This document shows, in pieces, positions 16,089 through 24,800 of a DNA stretch of 60,057 nt. Each line of letters starts with the position of its first letter. Position 1 is the stretch's first letter. This stretch comes from Marine Group II euryarchaeote MED-G37 (GTDB taxonomy: Archaea > Thermoplasmatota > Poseidoniia > Poseidoniales > Thalassarchaeaceae), in the NCBI GenBank assembly GCA_002457555.1, contig NTJQ01000009.1, positions 1-60,057 of the forward strand, written 5' to 3'. The notes under the pieces are model-generated. The model did no database searches, had not been told where the DNA came from, and saw only the letters and a program-made list of their open reading frames with translations. The position numbers and the translations under genes were made by a program.

Positions 16089-16412
16089 GTGAAACAAATG
16101 GGTCACGAAGATGTACTCCGCACCATAAGGGAAGCAGAAGAGGCCGCTGCTGCGGCCATATCAAAGGCAGAATCAGAGGCAACAAGTATCGTCCAAAAGG
16201 CAAGACTGGAAGCCGCTGAGTCACTTCAAACAGGACGTGCAGATTCCGAAGCAGAAGCACAGAAAATCGTCGCTGATGCCCGCGCAGCTGCCGAAAAAGA
16301 AGCCGGAACAGTATCAGCCAATGGAGATTCAACAATCGATTCAATTCACAATAGCGGAAAGAAGAACCGAGATAAGGCAGTCAATACAATTTTGGATGCT
16401 TTCCGAGCGTGA
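16089..16412 (+). CDS. atpH: A/V-type ATP synthase subunit H
   Basis: A peripheral-stalk subunit that pairs with subunit E to hold the catalytic head against rotation. The 107-residue protein is a nearly continuous Ala/Glu-rich coiled coil (about 8-80) without cysteine, as expected for the family, and it is the first gene of the operon. Start is GTG 16089 or ATG 16098. Its stop lies within the region just before subunit I. Confidence 0.85.
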   Translation: MKQMGHEDVLRTIREAEEAAAAAISKAESEATSIVQKARLEAAESLQTGRADSEAEAQKIVADARAAAEKEAGTVSANGDSTIDSIHNSGKKNRDKAVNTILDAFRA

Positions 16413-16438
16413 AACCCAATTCAAGGAGGTCGCTAGAA

Positions 16439-18550
16439 ATGTCACAGGTTCAGACTAGGCAGATGGGTCGTCTGACCGCTGCTGGGACTTTGGACAAACT
16501 CGATGACGCTCTTAGCCTTCTTGCCAGATTAAAGGCCTTACATTTCATTGATTACGACGGGTCAGAAGATGACCTGTCATTGGGGACACCAAACGACAGG
16601 GCAGAAGAGATTGCTAAGTTACTCAACAAAACTAGAGCCGCTGCTTCTCAAGTCGAACCATCTGGCCCTAGCAAAGCGACTTCACTTGCCACAGTCAGAA
16701 AATCAATCGATGAGGGACTCGAAGACAAAGTCGACTCACTATTAGGTGATCTTGGCCGAATGGACGAAATTGAAAACAGTATTTCCTCACAATCTGAAGA
16801 AGAGTCAGTATTGTCTCTCCTCGCCCCTTTGGGTATTGATATCGAACTACTAACCGGATACGAATCAATCACATCCTTCGTTGGCACGGTTGACGACCTC
16901 AAAGTAGCAGAGGCCGCTGCTGGAAATGGGATGTTTGTCAGTGGTACATCCGGCAAGACCAATGTTGTTGCTGTATTTGTTCGAAACGACGACGCTGATT
17001 CAGTATCATCAGCACTTTCCGAAGCAGGATATACCGAGATTCAACTTCCAGAAGGTTCGGGCGATCCGGCATCTCGAATGAACGAATTGATGAACCAAAG
17101 ATTAGCACTGCAGACTGAGGGTGAGGAAATATCCAATTCTGTATCGAACTGGGTTGAAGATAACGGCGAGGAGCTCATCTGTGGCCTAGAAGTTCTAGAA
17201 AGAGACCACGAGTTGATTACCTCTCCAGTAAAGGTAGCGGTATCAGCCCATGCTTTCGTAATTGACGGATGGGTCGAAATGGATAGGTCAGCGGACATCA
17301 AGGTCGCGCTCGGTAATATTTGCACCGTAGTAGATGTTGAGCCATTCGTAATCCAAGCCGGAGGCGCTCATCACGACCATGATGACGAACACCATGAACC
17401 AGAGATGCCTCCAATTGCCTACCAACCGAGGTCAACGACAAAGCCAATGGAACTAGTTACCGATATGGTAGGGAGGCCAGGATATGGGCGACTTGACCCT
17501 ACTGTATTCATGTTCTTCACGTACCCAATTTTCTTTGGTGTAATGCTAGGAGATATGGCGTACGGACTTGCAACCGTAGGTCTCGGCACCTTCCTATACA
17601 GTAGAGCAGGAACAAATGACACCCTGAAATTAGGTGGTAGGTTCCTCCAAATGATAGGCGTATCAACTCTAATTTTCGGCTACTTATATGCCGAAATAGC
17701 GGGTTTTGAAATATTCTTGTACGAAAAAATGACCTATGCCGATGGAAGTTACATGAAAGATGCAGCTGGTCATTACATGTATAGTGACAATCTATCTCCA
17801 GTCGCCTTCCTCAGCGCACTTTACTTCCCCTTTGAAATCGAAAATGGATACGGTTGGGAAGCATCCTATGGTTTCAGTCTATCACTTGCTTTCCCATTCC
17901 ATAGAGTTGGAAGCCACATGACCGATCTAATCATCATCAGCCTATACATGGGTTGCTTCCACGTCCTTCTAGGATTAATCATGGGATTCCGTGATATCCT
18001 GCTAGTTGGAAATGGGCACGGAGGGGTGGGCCTAGTCGCAGCATTCTTTGAAAAAGGAGTATGGATGATTCTAATGGCTGGAGGATTCATGTTTGCTCAT
18101 GGATTCCTTGGCAGCTACGACGAACTATTGCTACCAGGGGTCTCACTAATCGCATTCTCAACGATTTGTCTAATCTGGACCCTTTACAGATACCACGGTT
18201 TGGATTTATTCGTCGCATTCCTCATGGGTCCAGTCGAAGCTATTGGACTAATGCCGACAGTAATTTCCTATGTTCGACTTTTCGCAGTAGGAATTGTCGG
18301 AGTTAAGATTGCTGAGACCGGCAATCACATGTTCTTTGATAAAATCTCAATGGACGAGCCTTTGATGGCAGTTTTGCTAATCATTGGCTGGCTCCTAGTC
18401 CAAGCATTCGCTTGGTTGCTAGGTGTATTCAGTCCAAACATCCACGCAGCACGTCTGCATATGGTAGAGTGGATGAAGCAATATTACGATTCCAGCGGAC
18501 AACCGTTTTCGCCCTTCGGCGGAACCTCGCAATATGTGGAGGGCGAGTAA
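16439..18550 (+). CDS. atpI: A/V-type ATP synthase subunit I (membrane stator, a subunit)
   Basis: Forms the half-channels through which ions reach the rotor ring. The N-terminal cytoplasmic arm (about 1-345) is followed by a membrane domain of several helices (about 350-685). The essential arginine is in SYVRLFAVGIVG (about residue 610). ATG 16439 is the true start: AGGAGGT lies 8 bp upstream, while GTG 16409 in the same frame would overlap atpH. An unusual His/Asp-rich stretch (residues 311-319, HHDHDDEHH) sits just before the membrane domain. Confidence 0.95.
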   Translation: MSQVQTRQMGRLTAAGTLDKLDDALSLLARLKALHFIDYDGSEDDLSLGTPNDRAEEIAKLLNKTRAAASQVEPSGPSKATSLATVRKSIDEGLEDKVDSLLGDLGRMDEIENSISSQSEEESVLSLLAPLGIDIELLTGYESITSFVGTVDDLKVAEAAAGNGMFVSGTSGKTNVVAVFVRNDDADSVSSALSEAGYTEIQLPEGSGDPASRMNELMNQRLALQTEGEEISNSVSNWVEDNGEELICGLEVLERDHELITSPVKVAVSAHAFVIDGWVEMDRSADIKVALGNICTVVDVEPFVIQAGGAHHDHDDEHHEPEMPPIAYQPRSTTKPMELVTDMVGRPGYGRLDPTVFMFFTYPIFFGVMLGDMAYGLATVGLGTFLYSRAGTNDTLKLGGRFLQMIGVSTLIFGYLYAEIAGFEIFLYEKMTYADGSYMKDAAGHYMYSDNLSPVAFLSALYFPFEIENGYGWEASYGFSLSLAFPFHRVGSHMTDLIIISLYMGCFHVLLGLIMGFRDILLVGNGHGGVGLVAAFFEKGVWMILMAGGFMFAHGFLGSYDELLLPGVSLIAFSTICLIWTLYRYHGLDLFVAFLMGPVEAIGLMPTVISYVRLFAVGIVGVKIAETGNHMFFDKISMDEPLMAVLLIIGWLLVQAFAWLLGVFSPNIHAARLHMVEWMKQYYDSSGQPFSPFGGTSQYVEGE

Positions 18551-18590
18551 TCAGCCGGCTGTCAGCATGGGAAAAAATGGAGGAAGAAAA

Positions 18591-18911
18591 ATGAAGAAAA
18601 CCGCAATAAAAGGAATGAGTCTATTGTTCGTCCTGTTTGTCGTCGCTGCTTTCGCAACCGGCGTACAGGCTCAGGATGCAGCAGACAATGAGAACACCAC
18701 AGCAGGTTACGCCGCTCTCGGAGCCGGTGTAGCACTAGGACTGGCAGCAATTGGCACTGGTATGAGCCAAGGCCCAATCGGCGCTGCTGCTGTAGGAATG
18801 ATTGCAGAAGACAGGTCACGACTTGGTCACGCAATTTTGTTCACAGCTCTACCTGAAACAATTGTTCTGTTCGGTTTCCTTGCAATGTTCGTTATGCCAG
18901 GCCTCGCCTGA
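18591..18911 (+). CDS. atpK: A/V-type ATP synthase proteolipid subunit K (c ring)
   Basis: The rotor-ring proteolipid that carries ions. The 106-residue precursor opens with MKKTAIKG and a hydrophobic stretch ending GVQA-Q, which reads as a cleavable signal peptide. The mature part is a single two-helix hairpin of about 80 residues with a Gly/Ala-rich first helix. The ion-binding glutamate is in LPET in the second helix, so it is a c-type (one hairpin) subunit rather than a duplicated one. ATG 18591 is supported by GGAGGA 6 bp upstream. It is 40 bp after atpI. Confidence 0.93.
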   Translation: MKKTAIKGMSLLFVLFVVAAFATGVQAQDAADNENTTAGYAALGAGVALGLAAIGTGMSQGPIGAAAVGMIAEDRSRLGHAILFTALPETIVLFGFLAMFVMPGLA

Positions 18912-18961
18912 TTGCGAATGCAAAGAAATTGAATTATTGAATAAGATAACGAGTTGATAAT

Positions 18962-19519
18962 ATGACTCTTGAAGCGCTAGCAGAACAGATTGCAGCCGCG
19001 GCTAAAGCCAAAGGCAAAGCAATCACAGAGACCGCGCGAGAGCAAGCCAAAGAGATCGCATCAGAGTCAGCCGCTACTAGTGCGGCTGCTCGCGACCAGG
19101 TTGTTGCTCGAGCAAAGCGAGAAAGCGACCAACTATCTGTAGAAGTTGTAGCATCATCGCGCCAAGCAAATCAGAAGCGAGAGCTAATTGCTCGCCGTGA
19201 GGTTCTAGAAGCAACATGGCAAGAAGTACAAGAAAAAGTCGGCGCAGCCGATTTAGCTGGTCGTACTGACTTACTGAATTCCCTACTAAAAGAGGCTAAA
19301 TCTGCAGGTGGAGATATGGTTCTTCACCCGGTGAATACCGACAGAAAGGCACTCACTGGAAAGGGATTCGATCTTGGCGATGATGTAGATGGCTTAGGTG
19401 GATTCATTCTCGAATCCTCGGATGGTTCAATACTATTGGACTACAGATTCGATGGACGATTACAAGAGGTTTGGGAAGCCAACCTCGGTGCAGTAAACAA
19501 ACTAATGTTTGGAAATTGA
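18962..19519 (+). CDS. atpE: A/V-type ATP synthase subunit E
   Basis: Peripheral-stalk partner of subunit H. The 185-residue protein has a long Ala/Glu/Lys-rich N-terminal coiled coil (about 5-80) and a globular C-terminal part with GGFILESSDGSILLDYRFDGRL, the typical subunit E ending that contacts the catalytic head. It starts with ATG 18962 between atpK and atpC. Confidence 0.9.
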   Translation: MTLEALAEQIAAAAKAKGKAITETAREQAKEIASESAATSAAARDQVVARAKRESDQLSVEVVASSRQANQKRELIARREVLEATWQEVQEKVGAADLAGRTDLLNSLLKEAKSAGGDMVLHPVNTDRKALTGKGFDLGDDVDGLGGFILESSDGSILLDYRFDGRLQEVWEANLGAVNKLMFGN

Positions 19520-19531
19520 ATAGGTGATTAG

Positions 19532-20584
19532 ATGGCAAGATTAGCGGTTGGAAGCTCTAACATTTCCAATGCCGGAGCGAGAGCAAAAACTCGCAAAGCG
19601 TCGCTAATTGACGGTACAAGGATTCGCCAACTCCTACAACAAGGTACTGATTCAATAGGAGCCAGTATCGGTGAATTAGGATATAGGCAAGAAATGGATC
19701 TGTATTCTACAAGGATGTCTGGTTCAGATGCTATTGAAGCCGCGCTAACTCACAATTTGGATAATGACCTAAATTCTGTACTCAGATTCTGTCAAGGAAA
19801 CCTAAGAGATCTCGTGGCTATTTATGTTGAGAGATACCAATATGAGAAGGTCAAGACAGTTCTGAGGTCAGTATCAAAGGGCGCATCAGATGAGATGATT
19901 GCCGATCAGATATTACCCGAAGAAAATCCGAGTAATGCACATTGGTTGCACATCGTCCGTACGACGGAAACCGTTCAAGAAGCCATAGATGCAATGCAAG
20001 GCTCTCCCTGGGGGAGATGTCTAGCAAAATTAGATGCAGATACATCTCTAACCGAGATGGAGGACTCTTTGGATAGACAGTACTTTACTGATTCACTCGC
20101 AGCATCTCGAGGCAAAGAAGGAAGCCCTCAATTAATCAGATATCTGCAAATCGAAATAGATCACAAGAACATCGTGAACCAGTTCAGAGCACTGAGACAA
20201 AACCTGTCTACTGAAACACGTGAGAAAATCAACATCTCAGGTGGTAAAATTGCGGATTCAGTAATCAGAGCAGCTTCACATGCAGATACAGAGGAGGCTT
20301 TGCTCGATGCTCTCAGTCGCTCGAACTCTTTCGACGACTCAGGCTTCGATGAGGCCCTACGAGAATCAGCGGAGCGTTCAACACTCGACCCGCTGGTCAA
20401 CTTGTTAAGGCTAAAGAGATTGAAGATGCTTAGGAGATTTTCATACCTCAATCCAGTCTCTGCGTTCCCTGTGATTTACTATATTCAAGCCAAGGTTCTG
20501 GAAGTTCAGAACCTACGTCTACTCGTGCGCGGTAAGGCGGCAGGCCTCTCCGACGAGGTCATTGAAGCGCACTTATACATCTGA
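19532..20584 (+). CDS. atpC: A/V-type ATP synthase subunit C
   Basis: Links the central stalk to the proteolipid ring (the d/AC39 subunit). Length 350 is typical; the protein is all-helical and ends in a conserved FPVIYYIQAKVLEVQNLRLL segment followed by RGKAAGL, which is diagnostic of the family. ATG 19532 follows atpE by 12 bp. Its stop is 9 bp before atpF, so it belongs in the operon. Confidence 0.93.
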   Translation: MARLAVGSSNISNAGARAKTRKASLIDGTRIRQLLQQGTDSIGASIGELGYRQEMDLYSTRMSGSDAIEAALTHNLDNDLNSVLRFCQGNLRDLVAIYVERYQYEKVKTVLRSVSKGASDEMIADQILPEENPSNAHWLHIVRTTETVQEAIDAMQGSPWGRCLAKLDADTSLTEMEDSLDRQYFTDSLAASRGKEGSPQLIRYLQIEIDHKNIVNQFRALRQNLSTETREKINISGGKIADSVIRAASHADTEEALLDALSRSNSFDDSGFDEALRESAERSTLDPLVNLLRLKRLKMLRRFSYLNPVSAFPVIYYIQAKVLEVQNLRLLVRGKAAGLSDEVIEAHLYI

Positions 20585-20593
20585 GGTGAGAAA

Positions 20594-20893
20594 ATGGATA
20601 TCGCAGTAGTCGGAACACCAGAATTCACCCTCGGATTCCAACTCGCCGGCGTAACCCGCCTGCACAATCCAGCAGATTTAGAGGAGACAGCAAATGTACT
20701 CCGAAGTCTGATGGATACACCCGAGGTCGGTATTGTCGTAATCGACAGCTCCGACCTCACACAGATGCCAGAGAAGTTGAGATTTCAACTCTCAGAAAGC
20801 ATCACCCCCACAGTATTGGGCATTGGGACTGAGGAGGATAATACCCTCCGCGAGTCTATTAAGTCGGCTCTAGGAGTTGACCTATGGAAGTAA
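20594..20893 (+). CDS. atpF: A/V-type ATP synthase subunit F
   Basis: Small regulatory subunit of the central stalk. The 99-residue protein begins [20 protein letters not shown], the family's signature N-terminus, and folds as a small alpha/beta domain. The preceding GAGGTGA is a good ribosome-binding site 5 bp before the ATG. The 3' end overlaps an in-frame ATG upstream of atpA. Confidence 0.93.
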   Translation: MDIAVVGTPEFTLGFQLAGVTRLHNPADLEETANVLRSLMDTPEVGIVVIDSSDLTQMPEKLRFQLSESITPTVLGIGTEEDNTLRESIKSALGVDLWK

Positions 20894-20922
20894 TTCCAGA
20901 AAAAGAAAAGGAAGTGAAAAAA

Positions 20923-22665
20923 ATGAGTGAGGAAAATGGATTGATTTATCGCATTTCAGGACCAGTTGTAACCGCAGTAGGTATTACCCCAAGAATGTAT
21001 GAGGTTGTACGAGTCGGTGATGAAGGACTGATGGGTGAGGTCATTGAATTGCACGGAGACCAATCGGTTATCCAGGTCTACGAGGAAACATCGGGCATCA
21101 AGCCAGGTGAGCCTGTAGTCAGAACGGGGCAGACTCTGTCTGTTCAGCTAGGTCCGGGTCTGCTTACGCAGATTTATGACGGAATCCAGCGGCCGCTGGA
21201 GGACCTTGAGGAGACTATGGGTGCCTTCATCACACGTGGTGTAGATGCTGATGGTTTAGATCTCAAGAAGAAGTGGGAGTTCGATGCTACCGCTTCGAAA
21301 GGAGATGAGGTCAGTGCGGGTCACGTAATAGGTACAGTCCAAGAGACAGAGACTATCGAACATCGAGTGATGGTGCCACCAGGAAAGAGTGGTACAATCA
21401 AGAGTATCAAATCGGGCAAATTCGATGTCACACAGACTGTTTGTACTCTTGATGATGGTACTGAAATTGCCATGATGCAAGAATGGCCGGTTCGAACACC
21501 GCGTCCATTCGTTCGAAAGTACGCACCGGATGTTCCACTAATCACAGGTCAGAGGATCCTCGACTTCCTTTTCCCTCTGGCTAAGGGTGGTACCGCTGGT
21601 ATCCCTGGGCCATTCGGAAGCGGTAAGACAGTTACCCAACAGCAGTTGGCTAAGTGGTCTGACGCTCAAATCGTTGTTTACATTGGATGCGGTGAGCGCG
21701 GAAACGAGATGACTGAGGTACTTACTGAGTTCCCTCACCTAATCGACCCGCACACAGGAAAGCCTCTGATGAACAGAACCACCATGATTGCAAACACATC
21801 CAATATGCCGGTAGCTGCTCGTGAAGCTTCTGTATACACTGGAATCACCATCGCTGAATACTTCCGTGATATGGGATACGATGTCGCTTTAATGGCTGAT
21901 TCAACAAGCCGCTGGGCAGAAGCAATGAGGGAGATTTCATCTCGACTTGAAGAGATGCCAGGTGAGGAAGGTTACCCTGCTTATCTATCCAGCCGACTGG
22001 CTGAATTCTATGAGCGCGCAGGTCGTGTTCAGACTCTCGCTGGAGACGACGGCTCGGTATCGGTTATCGGAGCGGTATCGCCTCCTGGTGGTGACATATC
22101 CGAGCCAGTCAGCCAAGGTACACTACGTATCGTCAAGGTGTTCTGGGGACTCGATGCAGGTCTTGCTCGACAGCGACACTTCCCTGCGATTAACTGGCTG
22201 AGTTCGTACTCGCTTTACCCACAGGCATTAGACCAGTGGTATCGCGATAATATCGCTAGTGACTTCCCCGAGATTCGCACTGAAATCAGTGCTCTATTGC
22301 AAGTTGAGGCAGAGTTACAAGAAATCGTCCAATTGGTCGGTTCCGATGCTCTACCAATCGACCAGCAATTAACTCTCGAAGTCGCTCGTATGATTCGTGA
22401 GTTCTTCCTTCAACAAAATGCGTTCCACGATGTGGATACTTACAGTAATCTCAATCTACAATACACAATGGCTAGAGCAATTCTAGCATTCCAAGATGAA
22501 GCAAAGAAGGCCATTGCTGGCGGTGCAGACCTAGAATCTGTGGTTAACGTACAGGCTAGGACCGACATCATGCGTGGCAGATTCGAAGAAGGATACGAAG
22601 AGCGTATCGAGAAACTAGTGAAAGAAATGGGCAAGCAGATTGCTGCTACCATGGAGGAGAACTGA
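20923..22665 (+). CDS. atpA: A/V-type ATP synthase catalytic subunit A
   Basis: Catalytic ATP-binding subunit of the head. Walker A is GPFGSGKT (about residues 227-234), preceded by the non-homologous insertion typical of A subunits (roughly 110-190). [28 protein letters not shown] is the conserved catalytic block. ATG 20923 (MSEENG) gives the conserved N-terminus; ATG 20884 in the same frame overlaps atpF and adds 13 charged residues. No intein is present, unlike some archaeal A subunits. Confidence 0.95.
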   Translation: MSEENGLIYRISGPVVTAVGITPRMYEVVRVGDEGLMGEVIELHGDQSVIQVYEETSGIKPGEPVVRTGQTLSVQLGPGLLTQIYDGIQRPLEDLEETMGAFITRGVDADGLDLKKKWEFDATASKGDEVSAGHVIGTVQETETIEHRVMVPPGKSGTIKSIKSGKFDVTQTVCTLDDGTEIAMMQEWPVRTPRPFVRKYAPDVPLITGQRILDFLFPLAKGGTAGIPGPFGSGKTVTQQQLAKWSDAQIVVYIGCGERGNEMTEVLTEFPHLIDPHTGKPLMNRTTMIANTSNMPVAAREASVYTGITIAEYFRDMGYDVALMADSTSRWAEAMREISSRLEEMPGEEGYPAYLSSRLAEFYERAGRVQTLAGDDGSVSVIGAVSPPGGDISEPVSQGTLRIVKVFWGLDAGLARQRHFPAINWLSSYSLYPQALDQWYRDNIASDFPEIRTEISALLQVEAELQEIVQLVGSDALPIDQQLTLEVARMIREFFLQQNAFHDVDTYSNLNLQYTMARAILAFQDEAKKAIAGGADLESVVNVQARTDIMRGRFEEGYEERIEKLVKEMGKQIAATMEEN

Positions 22666-22677
22666 GGAGGGATATGA

Positions 22678-24063
22678 ATGAGTGGAAAAGAATATCGAAC
22701 CATAACAGACGTCAAGGGGCCGCTTGTGTTCCTCAACAAAACCGAACCTGTAGCTTACGGTGAAATCGTTCAGTTGCGACTTTCCAATGGCACCATGAAG
22801 AACGGACAGGTTCTCGATACATCCGATGACCAAGTTATCGTGCAAGTTTTCGAAGGAACATCCTCGGTTGATCGACAAACCGGTGTTAAGTTCCTAGGCG
22901 ATGTATTCCGCCTACCTGTTAGCAAGGACCTAGTCGGTCGTATTCTAGACGGTGCGGGACGACCTCGTGATGGCGGACCAGCAATCGTTCCTGACGAAAT
23001 GGCCGACATCATCGGAGCTGCAATTAATCCATACTCTCGTGAAAGTCCTGAGTCTTTTATCCAGACTGGGATTTCCGCAATCGATGCATGTACCTCTCTT
23101 GTCAGAGGTCAAAAACTGCCTATCTTCAGCGCTGCTGGTCTTCCTCACAACGACATTGCACTTCAGATTGCTAGGCAAGCAAAGCTTGTCGGCAGCGACG
23201 ACGATTTCGTCGTAGTTTTCTGTGCGATGGGTATCACAGCCGAGGAATACAACTTCTTCGTCCACGACCTTGAGCGAACAGGTGCATTGGAAAATTCAGC
23301 TCTGTTCGTCAACTTAGCCGACGACCCAGCCGTCGAGCGTCTGATTACACCACGTCTGGCATTGACCGCTGCTGAGTATCTTGCTTTCGAGCACGATTAT
23401 CACGTACTGGTTATCTACACAGACATGACAAACTACTGTGAGTCTTTGAGACAAATCGGTGCCGCTCGTGAAGAAGTTCCTGGACGACGCGGTTACCCTG
23501 GATACATGTACACTGACTTGGCAATGCTCTACGAGCGCGCAGGTTTGGTCAAGGGCAAGAAAGGAAGTATCACCCAATTCCCTATTCTAACAATGCCGGG
23601 TGACGATATTACTCACCCAATTCCTGACCTATCAGGATATATTACAGAGGGTCAGATTGTTATTTCCCGTGAATTACACCAGAAGGGTATCTATCCGCCA
23701 ATCAACGTTCTACCTTCGCTAAGCCGATTAATGAACGCCGGTATTGGCGATGGCAAGACTCGTGAAGACCACAAGTCGGTATCCGACCAGTTGTATGCTG
23801 CCTACGCTCAAGGTAAGGAATTGCGAGGGCTGGTTGCAATTGTCGGTGAAGATGCATTGAATGAGCGTGACCTTCAGTTGTTGAAGTTCGCTGATATATT
23901 CGAAAATGAGTTCTTGCGACAGAGTCGTGACGAAGACCGATCAATCGGTGAAGATACACTCGATCTTGCTTGGAATCTGCTAACCAACATCGACACAAAG
24001 TATCTTGTTCGATTAGATCAGAAGTGGATTGACAAGTATCATCCAACCGAGAAGAAGGAGTGA
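22678..24063 (+). CDS. atpB: A/V-type ATP synthase subunit B
   Basis: Non-catalytic nucleotide-binding subunit alternating with A in the head. The 461-residue length is normal. As expected for B subunits, there is no Walker A lysine motif ([15 protein letters not shown] takes its place), while [31 protein letters not shown] is fully conserved. It begins at ATG 22678, 12 bp after atpA and just after a GGAGGG ribosome-binding site. Confidence 0.95.
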   Translation: MSGKEYRTITDVKGPLVFLNKTEPVAYGEIVQLRLSNGTMKNGQVLDTSDDQVIVQVFEGTSSVDRQTGVKFLGDVFRLPVSKDLVGRILDGAGRPRDGGPAIVPDEMADIIGAAINPYSRESPESFIQTGISAIDACTSLVRGQKLPIFSAAGLPHNDIALQIARQAKLVGSDDDFVVVFCAMGITAEEYNFFVHDLERTGALENSALFVNLADDPAVERLITPRLALTAAEYLAFEHDYHVLVIYTDMTNYCESLRQIGAAREEVPGRRGYPGYMYTDLAMLYERAGLVKGKKGSITQFPILTMPGDDITHPIPDLSGYITEGQIVISRELHQKGIYPPINVLPSLSRLMNAGIGDGKTREDHKSVSDQLYAAYAQGKELRGLVAIVGEDALNERDLQLLKFADIFENEFLRQSRDEDRSIGEDTLDLAWNLLTNIDTKYLVRLDQKWIDKYHPTEKKE

Positions 24064-24097
24064 AACTCTCGAAATAAGTCGATGAGGAGGTGGATAA

Positions 24098-24715
24098 ATG
24101 GCATTGGACATCAAACCAACCAGGTCCGAGCTGATCAACCTCAAGCGACGCATCAAGCAGACCTCTAGTGGATACAATCTACTGAAGATGAAGCGTGACG
24201 GATTGTTCCACGAGTTCAGAACTCTGTTGTCTGATATGATTAGTGCAAGAGAGGAACTCGTCGGCACTTATCGCGAAGCGGTAGAGGCCATCAGTTTAGC
24301 AAGCGCAATCGAAGGTGGGCTTGTTGTAAAGAGTGCAGCTATTGCCAACTCGGCCTCACCGGAAGTTGAAGTTAGCCGCCGAAACATCATGGGTGTTGTA
24401 GTACCTCAGGTAGAAGGGCAGAATCTAACCTCGACAATCGAAGAACGCGGAACAGGTCTAATCGGTGGTTCTCCATACATAGACGAGGCAGCAGATGCAT
24501 ACTCCTCACTAATCGCCAACATCGTCAAAGCCGCTGAGATGGAGGCTACTTTGAAGCGACTTCTAGAAGAGATCGAAGCAACAAAGCGACGCGTCAACGC
24601 ACTAGAGTTCAAGGTAATTCCAGAGATGAAAGAAGCGCAGACTTTCATCCAACTCAGATTGGAAGAAATGGAGCGTGAAGAGACCTTCCGTTTGAAGAGA
24701 TTCAAGAATAAGTGA
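24098..24715 (+). CDS. atpD: A/V-type ATP synthase subunit D (central stalk)
   Basis: The rotating central shaft inside the A3B3 head. The 205-residue protein is a long antiparallel coiled coil with the conserved opening KPTRSELINLKRRIKQTSSGYNLLKMKRDGL, and the C-terminal pattern ATKRRVNALEFKVIPEM is also characteristic. GAGGAGG lies 8 bp before the ATG. This is the last gene of the operon; a 10-bp hairpin follows 58 bp downstream. Confidence 0.95.
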   Translation: MALDIKPTRSELINLKRRIKQTSSGYNLLKMKRDGLFHEFRTLLSDMISAREELVGTYREAVEAISLASAIEGGLVVKSAAIANSASPEVEVSRRNIMGVVVPQVEGQNLTSTIEERGTGLIGGSPYIDEAADAYSSLIANIVKAAEMEATLKRLLEEIEATKRRVNALEFKVIPEMKEAQTFIQLRLEEMEREETFRLKRFKNK

Positions 24716-24773
24716 GAGCATCTTTGCATCACGGTTTGCGCATTACGCGGTTTGATAGGTGGGTGCATGAGTT

Positions 24774-24796
24774 CGCAACCACCGAAGGTGGTTGCG
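24774..24796 (+). terminator. Perfect 10-bp hairpin after the ATP synthase operon
   Basis: CGCAACCACC-GAA-GGTGGTTGCG is a perfect inverted repeat with a 3-base loop. It lies 58 bp after atpD and only 4 bp before ATG 24801 of the next gene. No T run follows, so it may be a weak terminator, an RNA processing site, or a structure that controls translation of the downstream gene. Confidence 0.5.
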
Positions 24797-24800
24797 TAGT

